Assembly (NCBI GenBank): GCA_932521035.1
Contig: OW051493.1
Location: forward strand, 8,432,001 to 8,496,000
Reading direction: 5' to 3'
Length of the DNA: 64,000 bases
From: Oscheius dolichura
Taxonomy: Eukaryota > Nematoda > Chromadorea > Rhabditida > Rhabditidae
A program made the translations under genes and the position numbers. This document shows positions 34,924 through 46,036 of the stretch, piece by piece. Below the pieces are notes generated by a model that worked only from the letters and a program-made list of their open reading frames with translations, did not search any database and was not told the DNA's origin. The first letter of the stretch is position 1, and each line of letters begins with the position of its first letter.

Positions 34924-37900
34924 ATGTATCTGCTTCCTCTCGTCCTACTTTTCACCCCCGTCGCGAGAGCACAATGTAGGTCCTTCGATTTTGTTCATCA
35001 AAGATCATCTTTATCTTTTTCAGTTGGAATTTCTGATATTCGAGATCGGATTTTATCCACTTTTCAAGGACGAGACAGGTATGTCATCCGCCAAGGGAAG
35101 AACCCCTTTCAGAGTCCAAGAATCTCTCGACCAAGCCATTGGAGAAGCTATCAATGAGGCAAAATCCAACATACCACAGTCTCGTTATGGTATAAATGGT
35201 ATCTTTTCTTTGAAAAGTTGGGGAAGAAGGATTTCTAGACATTGACGCCTCGCCGGAGCCGCTGGTAGCCCATGCAAGGAATATGGAAGCGACTGAAGGG
35301 GCAGCAAAGATTGGGGAAGTGTCAGCCATATTGCTGAGGGTGGTGGAGCCCTGAAAAAGAGAAAGACGCGGTTTTTAGGCTACTCAAATACTGAGGGATC
35401 GTTTTGGACCAGAGATTATTCCAGAGCTGCGGGAAGTCGATGTTTCCAGGTAATTTTTTGAGTTCAAGAGGTCCTGAAATAATTTGTTTTTCCTTGTTTG
35501 CATTCGTTTCGGGACCGTTTCAGGCACCTATACAATTCCATCGTTTCCAGATTCATTAAATTTCCCTACAGCTCAAGGAACTGCAATCCTTTCATGAAAT
35601 ACAGGTCCTAAAACGATGTTTTTCACTGGATAAAATCGTAATCCTTTAGAACATTCGATGGAACCTGCAATAATCTCCAGGAACCGACCTTTGGAACCCG
35701 CTACCATATTTTGAGAAGACTTCTTCCTCCAAAATATGAGGTTTTCTACTTTTCTCTGGATTTTATGAAGAAACTAGGATGGCCTCTCGGTTCCTCGTAG
35801 TTTTTCCGTCACCGGTTCGCCTCTCCCGAGTCCTCGTCTAATTTCTAATGAAATCCATGGAGTGAACCCGGCTAGGAGTCCAAAAGTGAGGTTTACCCTT
35901 ACTGTTACCTAAAAAATTCAGTTCTCCCTGCTTCTCATGCAATTTGGCCAGCTGCTAGACCATGAAATTACTCACAGCCCCGTGATACAGACAGAAAATG
36001 GAGGGAATCTCAACTGCTCCAGGTGGAATCAGCCATAAAGATTGCGGTGATTGCTGTAATTTCAGATGTGATTCTTCTCATACAGTATCGCGGGCCTGTT
36101 TTCCAATCCCGGTACCGGAGGATGATCCCCGATTCTCGGGCTGTATTCCATTTGTTCGAAGTCTGCCGGGACAGAGGAGGTTCGGACCGAGGGAACAGTT
36201 GAACCAGGTAGTTTAAAAGGGCAACAACTCCTTTCTAAACGGGTCCCACAGCGATGAACTTGGCATTTTCTTTAGGTGACGTCATTCCTAGACGGTTCGG
36301 TCTTTTACGGATCGTCTAAACAAGTAGCTGACTCCCTGAGGACGTTTAAAGGAGGGAAACTACGATCCACAGCGGGAGGAAGCCATCTAGGGTCTGTTTC
36401 CCGGTTTTTTTAACCAAAATATGGGAGTTAAAAGGACTTAGGAGTCCGGAACAGATGCCATTTTAAACTCTATGAGCAATCGTTTCAGGACCCACGATAA
36501 TTTTCACAAATTACAGTATGCTCCTGCCCATCGATGACGATCAAAGCGAGTGCAAATCCTCCCCGGATTTCCCGTGCTTCGTTTCCGGCGATAAGAGAAG
36601 TTCACAACAGCCGATGCTGCAGTCACTTCATGTCATTTTCCACCGTCATCATAATTCCCTGGCGGAGGGATTATCACGAATCAGACGAGATTGGAATGAT
36701 GAGACTATCTACCAGGTTAGCCGGCTGTTTTCAACAAAAGTACAGCCGGAATGATTCTAGGAGACGCGGAGGATCGTCTCCGCTCAATTTAATCACATTG
36801 TTTACAATGAATTCCTGCCCAAGGTGCTGGGAGACGCCGCCATGGCCAAGTATAATCTCGGATTAAACGGAATAGGCAGTCATTCTCAAGGTAACCGTAA
36901 AATGAGCCACAGTTAGACAGCAGAAGAGAAAAAGGAGTGTTTTTCATCCAACAAAGGCAGTTTTCAGACTATGATCCTCATTGTGACGCCTCGATTTCCC
37001 AATCCTTCGCCACGGCGGCCTTCCGCTTCGGTCATTCGATGATTGCCCGGCTGTATCCACTTCTCAATGGGCAGATGCACAATGTCTCGGCTCCTATGGA
37101 TCTTACGGAAAATTTTAACAATATGGAACAGATTTACAATGAACGAGTCGGTGGGGTGGACTCTCTTTTGATGGGAATGGCAGCCAGCTCCAGTATGGAA
37201 TTTGATCCACACGTTTCTACCGTAGTACGGTAAGTCTTCCCATTAAATAGGCTAGGTAGAACTCAGAAATCACCTCTTCGCCCAACGAGGACAACCGAAA
37301 AGTGGCCTGGATCTGGCTGCCATTAATGTACAGAGAGGAAGGGACCACGGCATCGCCAGTTACAATGATCATAGGTGGTTTCCCTCCTTTTTATAAGAAA
37401 TTTCGGAGACTGCAGGGAATTCTGTGGCCTTCAAAAGGCCATATCCTTCTCTACACTGCTGGCTGAAATGGATTTTGAGACGGCTGGGATGATAGAGAAG
37501 ATTTATGCTCATGTGGACGATATTGACCTGTTTACGGGGTTATTGGCAGAGAGAACAGAGCATGGGAAGTATTTTTCGGCCGTTTTCCTATGTCAATAGA
37601 GCGGGAGTATCGGAACAGATTTCCCCACCAGTTTTGGATTTGAATCGAGCCGATTCCGTGAAGCCTGAGAATCCTGAAACGGTTGAATGCCGCGCGCTTC
37701 CAAAAAGACTCGTAATGATTGCGCGCTCGATTTCCGCGTGTCTCTCCAAAGTTATTTGCTCTATTGCATGGCATCGTGACCGAGTGGTTAAGGTGACGGC
37801 CTGCTATATTCATACAGCCAGCCGTTGGGGTTTCCCCGCGTGAGTTCGAATCTCATCGATGTCGAATTGTTTTGTCCTCTTTTCTCTTAATTGTTGTTTC

Positions 37901-38237
37901 TAATTTGCCCATTCTCCCGTTTAACCTCTCCGAGAAAGATTACCAGCCTCAATGTTCCAGCTTCCCTTTTTAGACGCCATCGTCGGCCCTACGACAATCT
38001 GCCTCTTGGCAGAACAATTCTCCCGATTGAAGCGTTGCGACCGCTATTTCTACGACCAAGTAGGTCCAGGAGGATTCACTCCAGGTTTAAACCCCTAATT
38101 TCTAAATTACGTTATTTCCCACTTTAGATCAACTGGCAGAACTGCGTAAAACAACATTTGCCGGGATTATTTGTGCCAATAGCCGTCTCCCCCAACTGCA
38201 ACCACAGGTTCTTGGAGTTCCTGACGAGTTTCTGTAA
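34924..38237 (+). CDS. Animal haem peroxidase, secreted
   Basis: An extracellular haem peroxidase of the family that includes nematode cuticle peroxidases (MLT-7/SKPO-like), which cross-link tyrosines with H2O2. Eighteen exons fit in phase (total 2,100 nt, 699 aa). A signal peptide ([17 protein letters not shown]) and propeptide precede [20 protein letters not shown]. The distal-His segment is [18 protein letters not shown]. Then follow [64 protein letters not shown] and the C-terminal [18 protein letters not shown]. Three introns are 34, 37 and 37 nt long. Intron 16 (37592-37973) contains a complete tRNA-Ser gene on the same strand. Its donor (GTCAAT) is weak but is the one that keeps phase. 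Confidence 0.9.
37770..37864 (+). tRNA. tRNA-Ser(GCU) with 13-nt intron
   Basis: Class II tRNA. The 7-bp acceptor stem GGCATCG/CGATGTC has one G.T pair and discriminator G. The D-arm region is CCGAGTGGTTAAGG. Anticodon stem ACGGC/GCCGT surrounds loop C-T-GCT-A-A with anticodon GCT at 37803-37805. A 13-nt intron (37807-37819) sits at the canonical site after position 37. The long variable arm is TTGGGGTTTCCCC, followed by a T-arm with TTCGAAT. It lies wholly within intron 16 of the peroxidase gene, same strand. Confidence 0.9.
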
Positions 38238-38428
38238 GATTATTGGTCATTTTAGCGGTAAACAAGAATTTTAGAAATTCGCCGGCCCCTTGCGGTCATT
38301 TTCCACAATTGGATTTGAGCCATTGGGCTTAAAAATGATAAAATGTGGAGTTTCTATGTCTTTTCCGTGAAATAAACTCTTTTGAAGGACGATAATGTGA
38401 AATAACACCGAGCGCATGGCGGTGCGCC

Positions 38429-38478
38429 TGCACCCGTAAACTCTCGGCAGCAGGCGCGCTTGACGCCAACCGGCGTCA
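38429..38478. repeat. Family A fragment plus short hairpins
   Basis: A solo arm-like stretch GCACCCGTAAACTCTCGGC is flanked by its own inverted GCGCCTGC / GCAGGCGC. It is followed by the perfect palindrome TGACGCCAACCGGCGTCA (38461-38478). Confidence 0.6.
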
Positions 38479-38900
38479 GAAAGTGACGAGCCGAGGAAGA
38501 AGAATAATTACCGTTCGAAATATCCCTGTGATACTTAAGGCTGCTTATGCCAGAGGCTCAAGAACAATAATTTTGCTCAATTTTGAGTATAAAGGACAAT
38601 GGTTTTTCTATTTCGATGAAATGGAAGAGGATTGCGATACTTTTTCCCGTTTTGATCAAAAACCAACTGGTTTTGAATAGATCATCGTCATTTGAATGAA
38701 TGAGACGGAAAATTCGTAGAAGCACACGGTCGACTGGCAGTAAACAAGCGAGACAACACGCGACCGCGGCGATCTTTTGTGTTATCAGACCTGGCCTGCA
38801 TTTGCCCTTGTCAACACACTGCCACTATTCTCCCCGCCGTTTTTTTCACTACTCGCCAGCCTTTTCCTTGTTTAAAAATATCTTTTTCAGCCTGTCAATA

Positions 38901-39925
38901 ATGTTTCAATCAGTTCCTTGCACTCTGGATCAGTCTAAACGTTTCGGCCGCGAATTTCCGGAATTCTCAGCGTCTGTTCGCTTCGAACTGGAGAAACGGC
39001 TCCATCCTGCGGTCAAATTCGACCTCTATTCCTATACAAAAGACGGTACAACCTATTATTACAGTATCAGATGGCAGAAATTCATTAAAAAGGAGATAAA
39101 TGTCTGTTGTATGGCGGGTTTCCCTATTTTTAACAGGAAAATTAAATTTTAGGGCCCCTACGTTGAGGAGGACTTCCTAGTTGGCTTTAAAATGTTGTCC
39201 AAGACTGTCAATCTTCTAGAATCCAGGATAAAGTTTCTTTTAATAGGAGATGAACATTTTATCGAAGCTGTAAGTCAATTTTCCGATAAAAATCTAAATT
39301 TTAGGTAATTCCCTTATGTGAAAAGGCTAAAATGGAATATCAACGATTTCCAACGATTAATTATTATGTTCCCGAGGAGCAGGAGCAGAAATTAATGTCT
39401 AGAGAACCGTTATCCGTCCCGAAAGGCTATGAACTGGGTAAGGGATCATTTTTAGGGAAACATGAAGGTTTATGCAGGTCAATCGACAATAGAAGACGCC
39501 AAGCTGATCACGGAAGCGTGGATCCACGCGGCAGAAGGAGAAGAAGACCAGACGCGACTGAAAATAGCCACCTTTCCCAGTACCTGCGTCCGTTATCAAG
39601 GCACACCAATAGCTTTTGAGCTAGTTCACGCTGCCGGGATGTTGAACCATCTCTATGTTAATCCAGATCATCGAGGGAAGAACCTGGGCCATATTGTTCA
39701 AGAAGACATGGCACGACGGCTAATAAAGTAGGAGAATTGAATAAATACACCGAATATCGTTTCAGAGATGGACTTTTCGTCTTCAAGACGGTGGAGACCT
39801 TCAACGAATCGGTTATTAGGGGAACGGATAGGTGGGAAATGTGGGCGATGAAGAAGAACCCCGATGGCAGTCCATTGATAAGAATGTATTTGTATGTTTA
39901 TAATCCGGAGGTTGATCACCACTAA
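38901..39925 (+). CDS. GNAT/GLYAT-like N-acyltransferase 1
   Basis: GNAT-fold acyl-CoA transferase related to the glycine N-acyltransferase-like family; substrate unknown. Five exons (38901-39113, 39153-39269, 39305-39437, 39478-39727, 39766-39925) give 290 aa. The N-half starts MFQSVPCTLDQSKRFGREF and includes YSYTKDGTTYYYSIRW and INYYVPEEQEQKLM. The C-half is the GNAT core: FPSTCVRYQGTPIAFELVH, NHLYVNPDHRGKNLGHIVQE with the acyl-CoA-binding RGKNLG turn, and a final WxxKKNPDGSP loop. Intron 1 begins with GC rather than GT, and the exon lengths match gene 2 exactly only with this GC donor. First of a six-gene cluster. Confidence 0.85.
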
Positions 39926-39973
39926 AAAGGTCAAGAGAATAAAATTTAAACCAATTATTGGTCCGTTAGGGGC

Positions 39974-40112
39974 AGCTCGGTCCTCGATAGGCCAATCCAC
40001 TGCACTCGTAAAGTCTCGGCAATACAAAGCTATAAAGGCGACACAGTTTTGTAACTGTTTTAAATAAAGGCAATCCTCCTGCCGAGACTTTACGGGTGCA
40101 GGGGATCGGACT
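39974..40112 (-). mobile_element. Hairpin element, family A (copy 6)
   Basis: GCTCGGTCCTCGATAGGCC, arm TGCACTCGTAAAGTCTCGG, a minus-oriented centre and the right arm CTTTACGGGTGCAGGGGATC. The outer right end is missing. It lies 49 bp after the stop codon of acyltransferase 1. Confidence 0.85.
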
Positions 40113-40457
40113 AGGGGTTTGGGGTGATCCCCCCTTTTCTTCCGCCCGACAAAGAGTTGTTCTCACTCATAATCCTGGCTTTGTATATCGATGAAGGGCC
40201 ATCATAGAAGATTGCATTAATTGTTGTCTTCTACAGTACCGAAAAGTAGAAATGATGAAAACTGACCATTTGTTTCAATGAAAGGCTAGCCATGACAACG
40301 ATGGCAGTACCTTCTATTTGTTTTGACCAAACATCTTCGACTCGTTCTCCAAAAGATCACTTCCGATGGATTGATCTGTAAACTGTTTTCAATCATACTT
40401 CTCCCCCTTTATATTGCCCCCAAAAGTCGAAGGGCCCCCATTTCCAGCCTCTCCACA

Positions 40458-41633
40458 ATGTTTCAATCGGTTCCGTGCTCTCTTGCCCTGTCTAAATGCT
40501 TCGGCCGGGAGTACCCAGAATTCTCCCAAAGTGTTCGCTTCGAGTTGGAGAAACGGCTCCATCCCGTGGTCAAATTCGACCTCTATTCCTATACACAAGG
40601 CTATACAACATATTACTACGGTATCAGATGGCAACAGTTCATTAATAAAGAAGTTACTGTCTGTGGCATTGTGAGTTTTGCATTTTGTTTTAATAACGAT
40701 CAACATGCTAGGGTCCCTATATTGAAGAAGAGTATTTAGAAGGGTTCAAACTATTCTCAAAGGTTGTGGAACTTCTAGATTCTAGGGAAAAGTTTCTTTT
40801 CATAGGAGATGAGCATTTCGCCGAGGCTGTGAGTCAAGCATTATGACATAAATGGAAACTTTCTTTTTTAGATTATTCCCATGCTTTCTAAAGTTCAAAT
40901 GAAAGTTAAGCGGTATCCAACGATCAATTACTACGTTCCAAAAGAGCAGGAAAAGAAATTGATGGCTAAGGAACTGTTACCCGTCCCTGAAGAATATGAA
41001 CTTGGTAAGGAGGTCTTTTCGGGACCAATTGAGGGGATTCTTCCAGGGCAATCGAAGATAGAAGATGCTCCCTTGATAACAGCTTGTTGGAGACATGCTG
41101 GCGAAGGAGAGGAAGATCAAATGAGGGTGAAAATAGCCGTCTTTCCCAGCACCTGCATCCGCTACAAAGGGAAACCAGTAGCCTTTGAAACTGTCCACTC
41201 CAGCGGAATGCTAACTCATCTCTATGTTAATCCAGACCATCGAGGGAAGAATCTGGGCCATATTGTTCAAGAAGACATGGCACGACGGCTAATAAAGTAA
41301 GGGAAATGAAATAATATAGTCCGTTTTCAACGGATATGTTACGGGGTTTAAAGGTCTGTCGCGTCTCCGCTGCGGGACCAGCCTTCTTTACACCTGGTCT
41401 CACAGCGGAGATGCGTCGCGAAATTTGAATTCGTGACATATCCGTTAGAAATTGACTATAATAGGGAACTTCTTTTCAGGAAAGGATTGTACGTCTTCAA
41501 ATCGGTAGAGACCTTTAATAAGTCTGTTATTAACGGAACAGATAAATGGGATTTATGGTTGATGAGGAGAAACCCCGATGGCAGTCCACTGATTAAAATG
41601 TTTATGGATGTTTACCCAGATTGTTATCATTAA
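40458..41633 (+). CDS. GNAT/GLYAT-like N-acyltransferase 2
   Basis: Close tandem paralogue of gene 1, 288 aa in five exons (40458-40670, 40712-40828, 40872-41004, 41047-41296, 41480-41633). Exon lengths 213, 117, 133 and 250 are identical to gene 1. It starts MFQSVPCSLALSKCFGREY. The GNAT core has FPSTCIRYKGKPVAFETVH and HLYVNPDHRGKNLGHIVQED, the latter identical to gene 1, which suggests recent duplication or conversion. Intron 1 here has a normal GT donor. Intron 4 (41297-41479) is almost filled by a TATAGT-ended hairpin element. Confidence 0.88.
41315..41460. mobile_element. TATAGT-ended hairpin element, family C (copy 2), intronic
   Basis: Starts TATAGTCCGTTTTCAACGGA and ends CCGTTAGAAATTGACTATA. 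The interior has TCTCCGCTGCGGGACCAG and an inverted CACAGCGGAGATGCG. It matches 16898-17028. Located in intron 4 of acyltransferase 2. Confidence 0.85.
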
Positions 41634-41909
41634 AGAAGGCAACAATAAACTTTATTCAATCTGCTTTTTGGCTGCTGTTAAACTCATTTCCTACGGCTGT
41701 TTATTAACTGTTTCAAAGAAACGAAAAATGATGATAATTCCCGCCAAAACCTGTTGTTCGAGCCGGTAAATGAGATACAGCGCCGATACTTCGCTATATC
41801 ATCATTCCACGCATCAATCTGTACTCATTTTGTCCCTTTTCGACTGTTTTTCCGCGTTGCAACTAAACTACAGCGATCTTCTTCTCCTCTTATCTTAAAA
41901 AGACTAGAA

Positions 41910-44900
41910 ATGTTCCAATCTGTCGCCTGTACTCTCGAACTTTCGAAGCAATTCGGGTTGGAGAATTATGACTTCATGCTATCGGTCCAATTTGAAGCTG
42001 AACAACGTCTCCCCTTGTCTAAATTCGAGCTCTACTCTTATACTGTACCGGGAACAGTCTATTACTACGGCTTCCGGCGGCAGAAGGCGATTATGCACGA
42101 GGTTGCTGTCTGTTGTGTGGTGGGAAAAGCTCCCTATCCCTTTAATTTTTATTTCAGGGACAGTTTAAAGAAGATGATTTCATAGAAGGATTCAGGATTT
42201 TCTCCTATAAATTGGAGCTTTTCGAGCCGAGACAGATGTTAATGTTCATGGGAGACCAATATCTGCTCAACCCGGTAAAGATGCTCCATTCTGAAAATAG
42301 GAAATGTTTCAGCTGATACCCATTATAGAGGAGCACGATTTAAAACATGAAGAATACCCGGGAATAAATTATTACATGTCTAAAGAACAGCAGGAACTTT
42401 TGATGGCGACGCCGCCCTTGCCTGTACCGGAAGGATATGAACTAGGTACGGTAAACTATTTCCTAGTTTTATGGTGTTTTAATCTTGTTTTACGTTTTTA
42501 AATATCTTCACGTAGGTCATAATCTTCGGCTCTCCGTCTTCTCCCCTTCTAGTAGTCCAATAAGGCGATCTCTCTGCTGCAGCATTCACCGGGTCATTCC
42601 ATGTTTCAACCGATTTCCAGACAAAAATTCCTTCCCTAAATTTTATTTAATCTTCTAGGGAAAATAGAGAACCTTATCAATTTCCTGGCCAAATCCTGTT
42701 CCACAATGTTCCCCAGTCCTTTCCTCCTGTGCTCTTTTATTACGAACTGGTGGTTCAGCTGGCCATAAGGATGGAGTATTTCAAAAGCTACTGGTTCGCC
42801 TTGATAGCGTACACAGGAGCTGGGAAAAGTGGTCAATTTCATCCTAAAAAACCAGATTGAGAAATAGCATAGAGGCGAAATACCTTGTTTGCTCTTCATC
42901 TCCCGGACCTTTATGGATCCAGCAGTCCGTTATTAGCTTAGCATCCTCGGGAGTGGCAGACCCTAAAGTTTAGAAGCATCCAACCATTGTAAAGGTCTTG
43001 TGGAGCAGGAAAGCCGTTCCCACCTAATTCGTATCCTTCTGGAAGGGTTATTGGCTGCGCCACCATCAGTAGCTTCTCCTGTTCTTTTGTCATGAAGTAA
43101 CAAATGTTCGGGAATAGTTTAGCCGGCATGTTTACCGATTGGAAGAAAGGCAGAACCTATAGCGCATTTATTCGTTTGAAACCCTACCTACATCAGCAAC
43201 AAACGGGTCAAAGGCCACAAAAAGGAGTTCACCTTTTCCATCAAATAAATTCCTACCGTCCCAGAAGATTTTAAACCCTTCTAGGAAGTCAGCCTTGTTG
43301 TATGGGCCCTAAATCCGTGTTTTTTATTACAAATGGGGATAAAACTCACAAAACAGCAGGAATTCACTTCATTTTTAGCGAAAGAATATTTTCTGAAGCC
43401 GTAATAATATACTGTATCTTTCGTAGTATAGGAATATAGCTCGTATTTCACTCTAGGCAGTCGTTTCTCCAATTGAAAGCGAATAGAGTACATAAATTCG
43501 GGATGGGTAGTTCCAAATTTGTGGGAAAGCTCATGGGAAAGGGAAACGGCTTGGAACATCTTGAACAAATGGGAGAGAAACTCCTAGAAGAGCATAAATT
43601 CGCAATGATAGGGAGAAACTTGTTTTGAACGCTTACGATGCCGGGAAGTGTGTCTTTTTAAATGATAAGGGAAGTCTTTGATAAACAAGGATAAGATCTA
43701 GGTAGAGCAGACTTTCTCCTCCCTGCTTAAACTTTCGATCTAGTTTTACAGCTTTATTTAATGATATTTTAAGCCCCGTTCTTTGATTTAAATATGATAA
43801 CGTAGCTCTCTATCTTTGGTTCTCCGTCCTCCCCCCTAACGGTAGTCCAATAAGGCGATCTCTCTGCTGCGGCGTTCATCGGGCCATTCCATGTTAAAAT
43901 AGCCTTCGAGACAAAAAATCCTACTCTAAATATTGTCTCATCTTCTATTTATCTCGAAAAATAGAGTACCTTATCAATTTCCGGGCCAAATCCTGCTCCA
44001 CAATGTTCCCCAGCCCTTTCCCCCTGTGTTCCTCCATTACAAATTGATGGTTCAACTGCCCGTAGGGATAGAGCATCTCAAACGCTACTGGTTCGCCTTG
44101 GTAGCGGACGCAGGAGCTGGGAAATGTGCTCAATTTCATCCTAAAACGGAAACTAGATTAACAAATAGACGAAGAAGAAGGTTACTCGGTCTCTTCTTCT
44201 TCTCCTGGCGATTTATGGGCCCAACAGTCCGTTATTAGCTTGGCATCCTCGGGAGTGGCAGAACCTAAAATTTCGGAAGTGTCCCGCGATTTTAATGGTA
44301 TTGCCGGCCGTGAAAACAGTTCCTACCTAGTTCATATCCTTCCGGAAGAGGTATTGGCTCCGCGGCCATGAGCAGATTCTCCTGTTCTTCTGTCATAAAA
44401 TAACAGTACGTTGGAAAAAGTTTAACAGGGAGATTGGCTGCTTGTAAAAAGGGCAAAGCCTATAAACCCCTTTTTTGTAAGAATATCTACTTACATCAGC
44501 TATAAAAGGGTCATAGGCAATAAAGAGGAGTTCATCCTTCCCGTCAAACGCGTTCTTCGTGTTCCAGAAAGTTTTAAACCCCTCGAGGAAGTCCTCCCTA
44601 CTGTAGGGGCCCTAAAATCCATTTTACATGGTAGAAAAGGAGAAACTCACGAAGCAACAGAAGTTGACCTCGTTTTTAATGAGCTGATATCTTCGAATGC
44701 CATAGTAGTATACTGTATCATTTGTAGTATAAGAATATAGTTCGTATTTCACTCTAGGCAGTCGTTTTTCCACCGCAAATCGTGTAGAAAACATAAATTC
44801 CGGACGGGTGGGTCCAAAATATTCAGAGAGTTCGAGGGAAAGGGAGACGGGGTGGAACATCTTGAACAAATGGGGAGGGGCAACTTCTAAAACAGCAGAA

Positions 44901-45654
44901 ATTCGCGACGATTGGACAAATTTTGTTTTGATGACTTTTCGATGCCGTTTCGCTTCAGGACCTGTGCACTCTTTCCCGTGTTGACTTCTGCCGTGATAAG
45001 CGAACCGATTGATGAACTTTGTTGTTTTAGACGAATTGTCAGCGAAAGAACATCTGGGTCCTGACGCGGGGAACACCTTATGTTAATATAGACCTTTAAA
45101 CTCGTATGGATCATTGAAAACCATATTAATTTTCAGGATCTTGTTCGCCAGAAGATGCCGAGCTTATAACCGATGTTTGGATCCATAAGACGCCGGGAGA
45201 GGAAGAACAAACCAGGTTTTCTCTTTATTCTCCCAACCCAACCCGGTTTAGAATGAAAGTTACCGTATTCCCCAGCTCCTGTATTCGCTACCAAGGCAAC
45301 CCGGTAGCTTTTGAAGTTATCCACGCCAACGGAATGCAGAACCATCTCTTTGTAATGAAAGAACATCAAGGAAAGGGACTGGGATACATTGTTGAGCAGG
45401 ATTTGGCCAGGAAACAGATCAGGTAAGCCTTATTTTATTCTGAAATGGATAGAAATTTTAGGGAAGGTTTATTCATCTACAAGACAGTTGAAACCTTCAA
45501 CCATTCAGTGATAAAACACACAAATGAGTCGCCTTACTGGACGGTGAAGAAGAAGGCGGATGGTAGTCCACTGATCAAGCAATATATGGCAATTTGGCCG
45601 AAAGAAATGGATCCAAACCAACCGGGAAAAGATGAAAACGAACAGAAAAATTGA
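41910..45654 (+). CDS. GNAT/GLYAT-like N-acyltransferase 3, split by nested genes
   Basis: Exons 1-3 (41910-42119, 42158-42274, 42313-42445) encode the N-half (MFQSVACTLELSKQFGLENY, INYYMSKEQQELLMATPPL). Exons 4-6 (45137-45215, 45252-45422, 45462-45654) encode the GNAT core (FPSSCIRYQGNPVAFEVIH, KEHQGKGLGYIVEQDLARK). Each half lacks the other locally, exon 3 ends and exon 4 begins in phase 1 at the family's usual boundary, and the joined length is 903 nt (300 aa). The simplest model is one gene with a 2.7-kb intron 3 holding two antisense paralogues. The alternative is two dead halves separated by an insertion or inversion. Internal exon lengths 117, 133, 79 and 171 equal those of genes 4-6. 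Confidence 0.65.
42479..43559 (-). CDS. GNAT/GLYAT-like N-acyltransferase 4, nested antisense
   Basis: Six minus-strand exons (43559-43350, 43308-43192, 43156-43024, 42962-42884, 42843-42673, 42635-42479) give 288 aa. The start MFQAVSLSHELSHKF is preferred over an upstream in-frame ATG (43568) because the other family members begin at MFQ or MFH. The N-half has YSYTTKDTVYYYGFRKYSF and NICYFMTKEQEKLLM. The GNAT core has FPSSCVRYQGEPVAFEILH and KEHRRKGLGNIVEQDLARKL. It lies entirely within intron 3 of gene 3 on the opposite strand and is tandem with gene 5. Confidence 0.88.
43769..44860 (-). CDS. GNAT/GLYAT-like N-acyltransferase 5, nested antisense
   Basis: Six minus-strand exons (44860-44651, 44611-44495, 44459-44327, 44264-44186, 44140-43970, 43925-43769) give 288 aa, the same exon sizes as gene 4. 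It starts MFHPVSLSLELSEYFGPT. The core reads FPSSCVRYQGEPVAFEMLY and VMEEHRGKGLGNIVEQDLAR. The end (WTTVRGEDGEPKIESYV) differs from the NPDGSP-type ends of genes 1 and 2. Genes 4 and 5 are a recent tandem duplicate, extending into their intergenic sequence. Confidence 0.88.
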
Positions 45655-45731
45655 TATAATTAGTGTACTTTAGTCTAATGAAGGTTTTATGTCTATCCAA
45701 GATCCTGACCTTTTCTAGAAAACTGCGGTTG

Positions 45732-45873
45732 GATCGGGCCCCAATAGTCCGATTCCTTGCACCCGTAAAGTCTCGTCAGCAGGATCAACTTTATTCAAAA
45801 CAGTTACAAAACTGTGGCGCCTTTATAGCTTTGACTTTTTATGGGTGCAGGAGATCTGACTATCCTTTACCGC
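45732..45873 (+). mobile_element. Hairpin element, family A (copy 7)
   Basis: GGATCGGGCCCCAATAGTCC, arm TGCACCCGTAAAGTCTCGT, a plus-oriented centre, and a shortened right arm (CTTTTTATGGGTGCAGGA). It lies between acyltransferases 3 and 6. Confidence 0.8.
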
Positions 45874-45989
45874 GGTTTCCTTGCGGCGAAACAGTTTCCC
45901 AAGACCGTCACTTTCGAAAAGTGATGTAATCCCACGTGTGTTTGCCCCCGTTTCCTCGTTATCAGATAGGACACGCCGCTCCCAGTCGC

Positions 45990-45997
45990 TATATAAA
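45990..45997 (+). promoter_or_regulatory. TATA box of acyltransferase 6
   Basis: TATATAAA lies 47 bp upstream of the ATG at 46037. Confidence 0.55.
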
Positions 45998-46036
45998 CCA
46001 CCCCAACTTCTCGAAGACTCTAGGGTGCAAGAGAAA

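Noticed and set aside
37605-37770. Frame continuing after the peroxidase exon 16 ([14 protein letters not shown]...)
   Set aside because: It does not match the peroxidase C-terminus, which is found in phase downstream (37974-38237).
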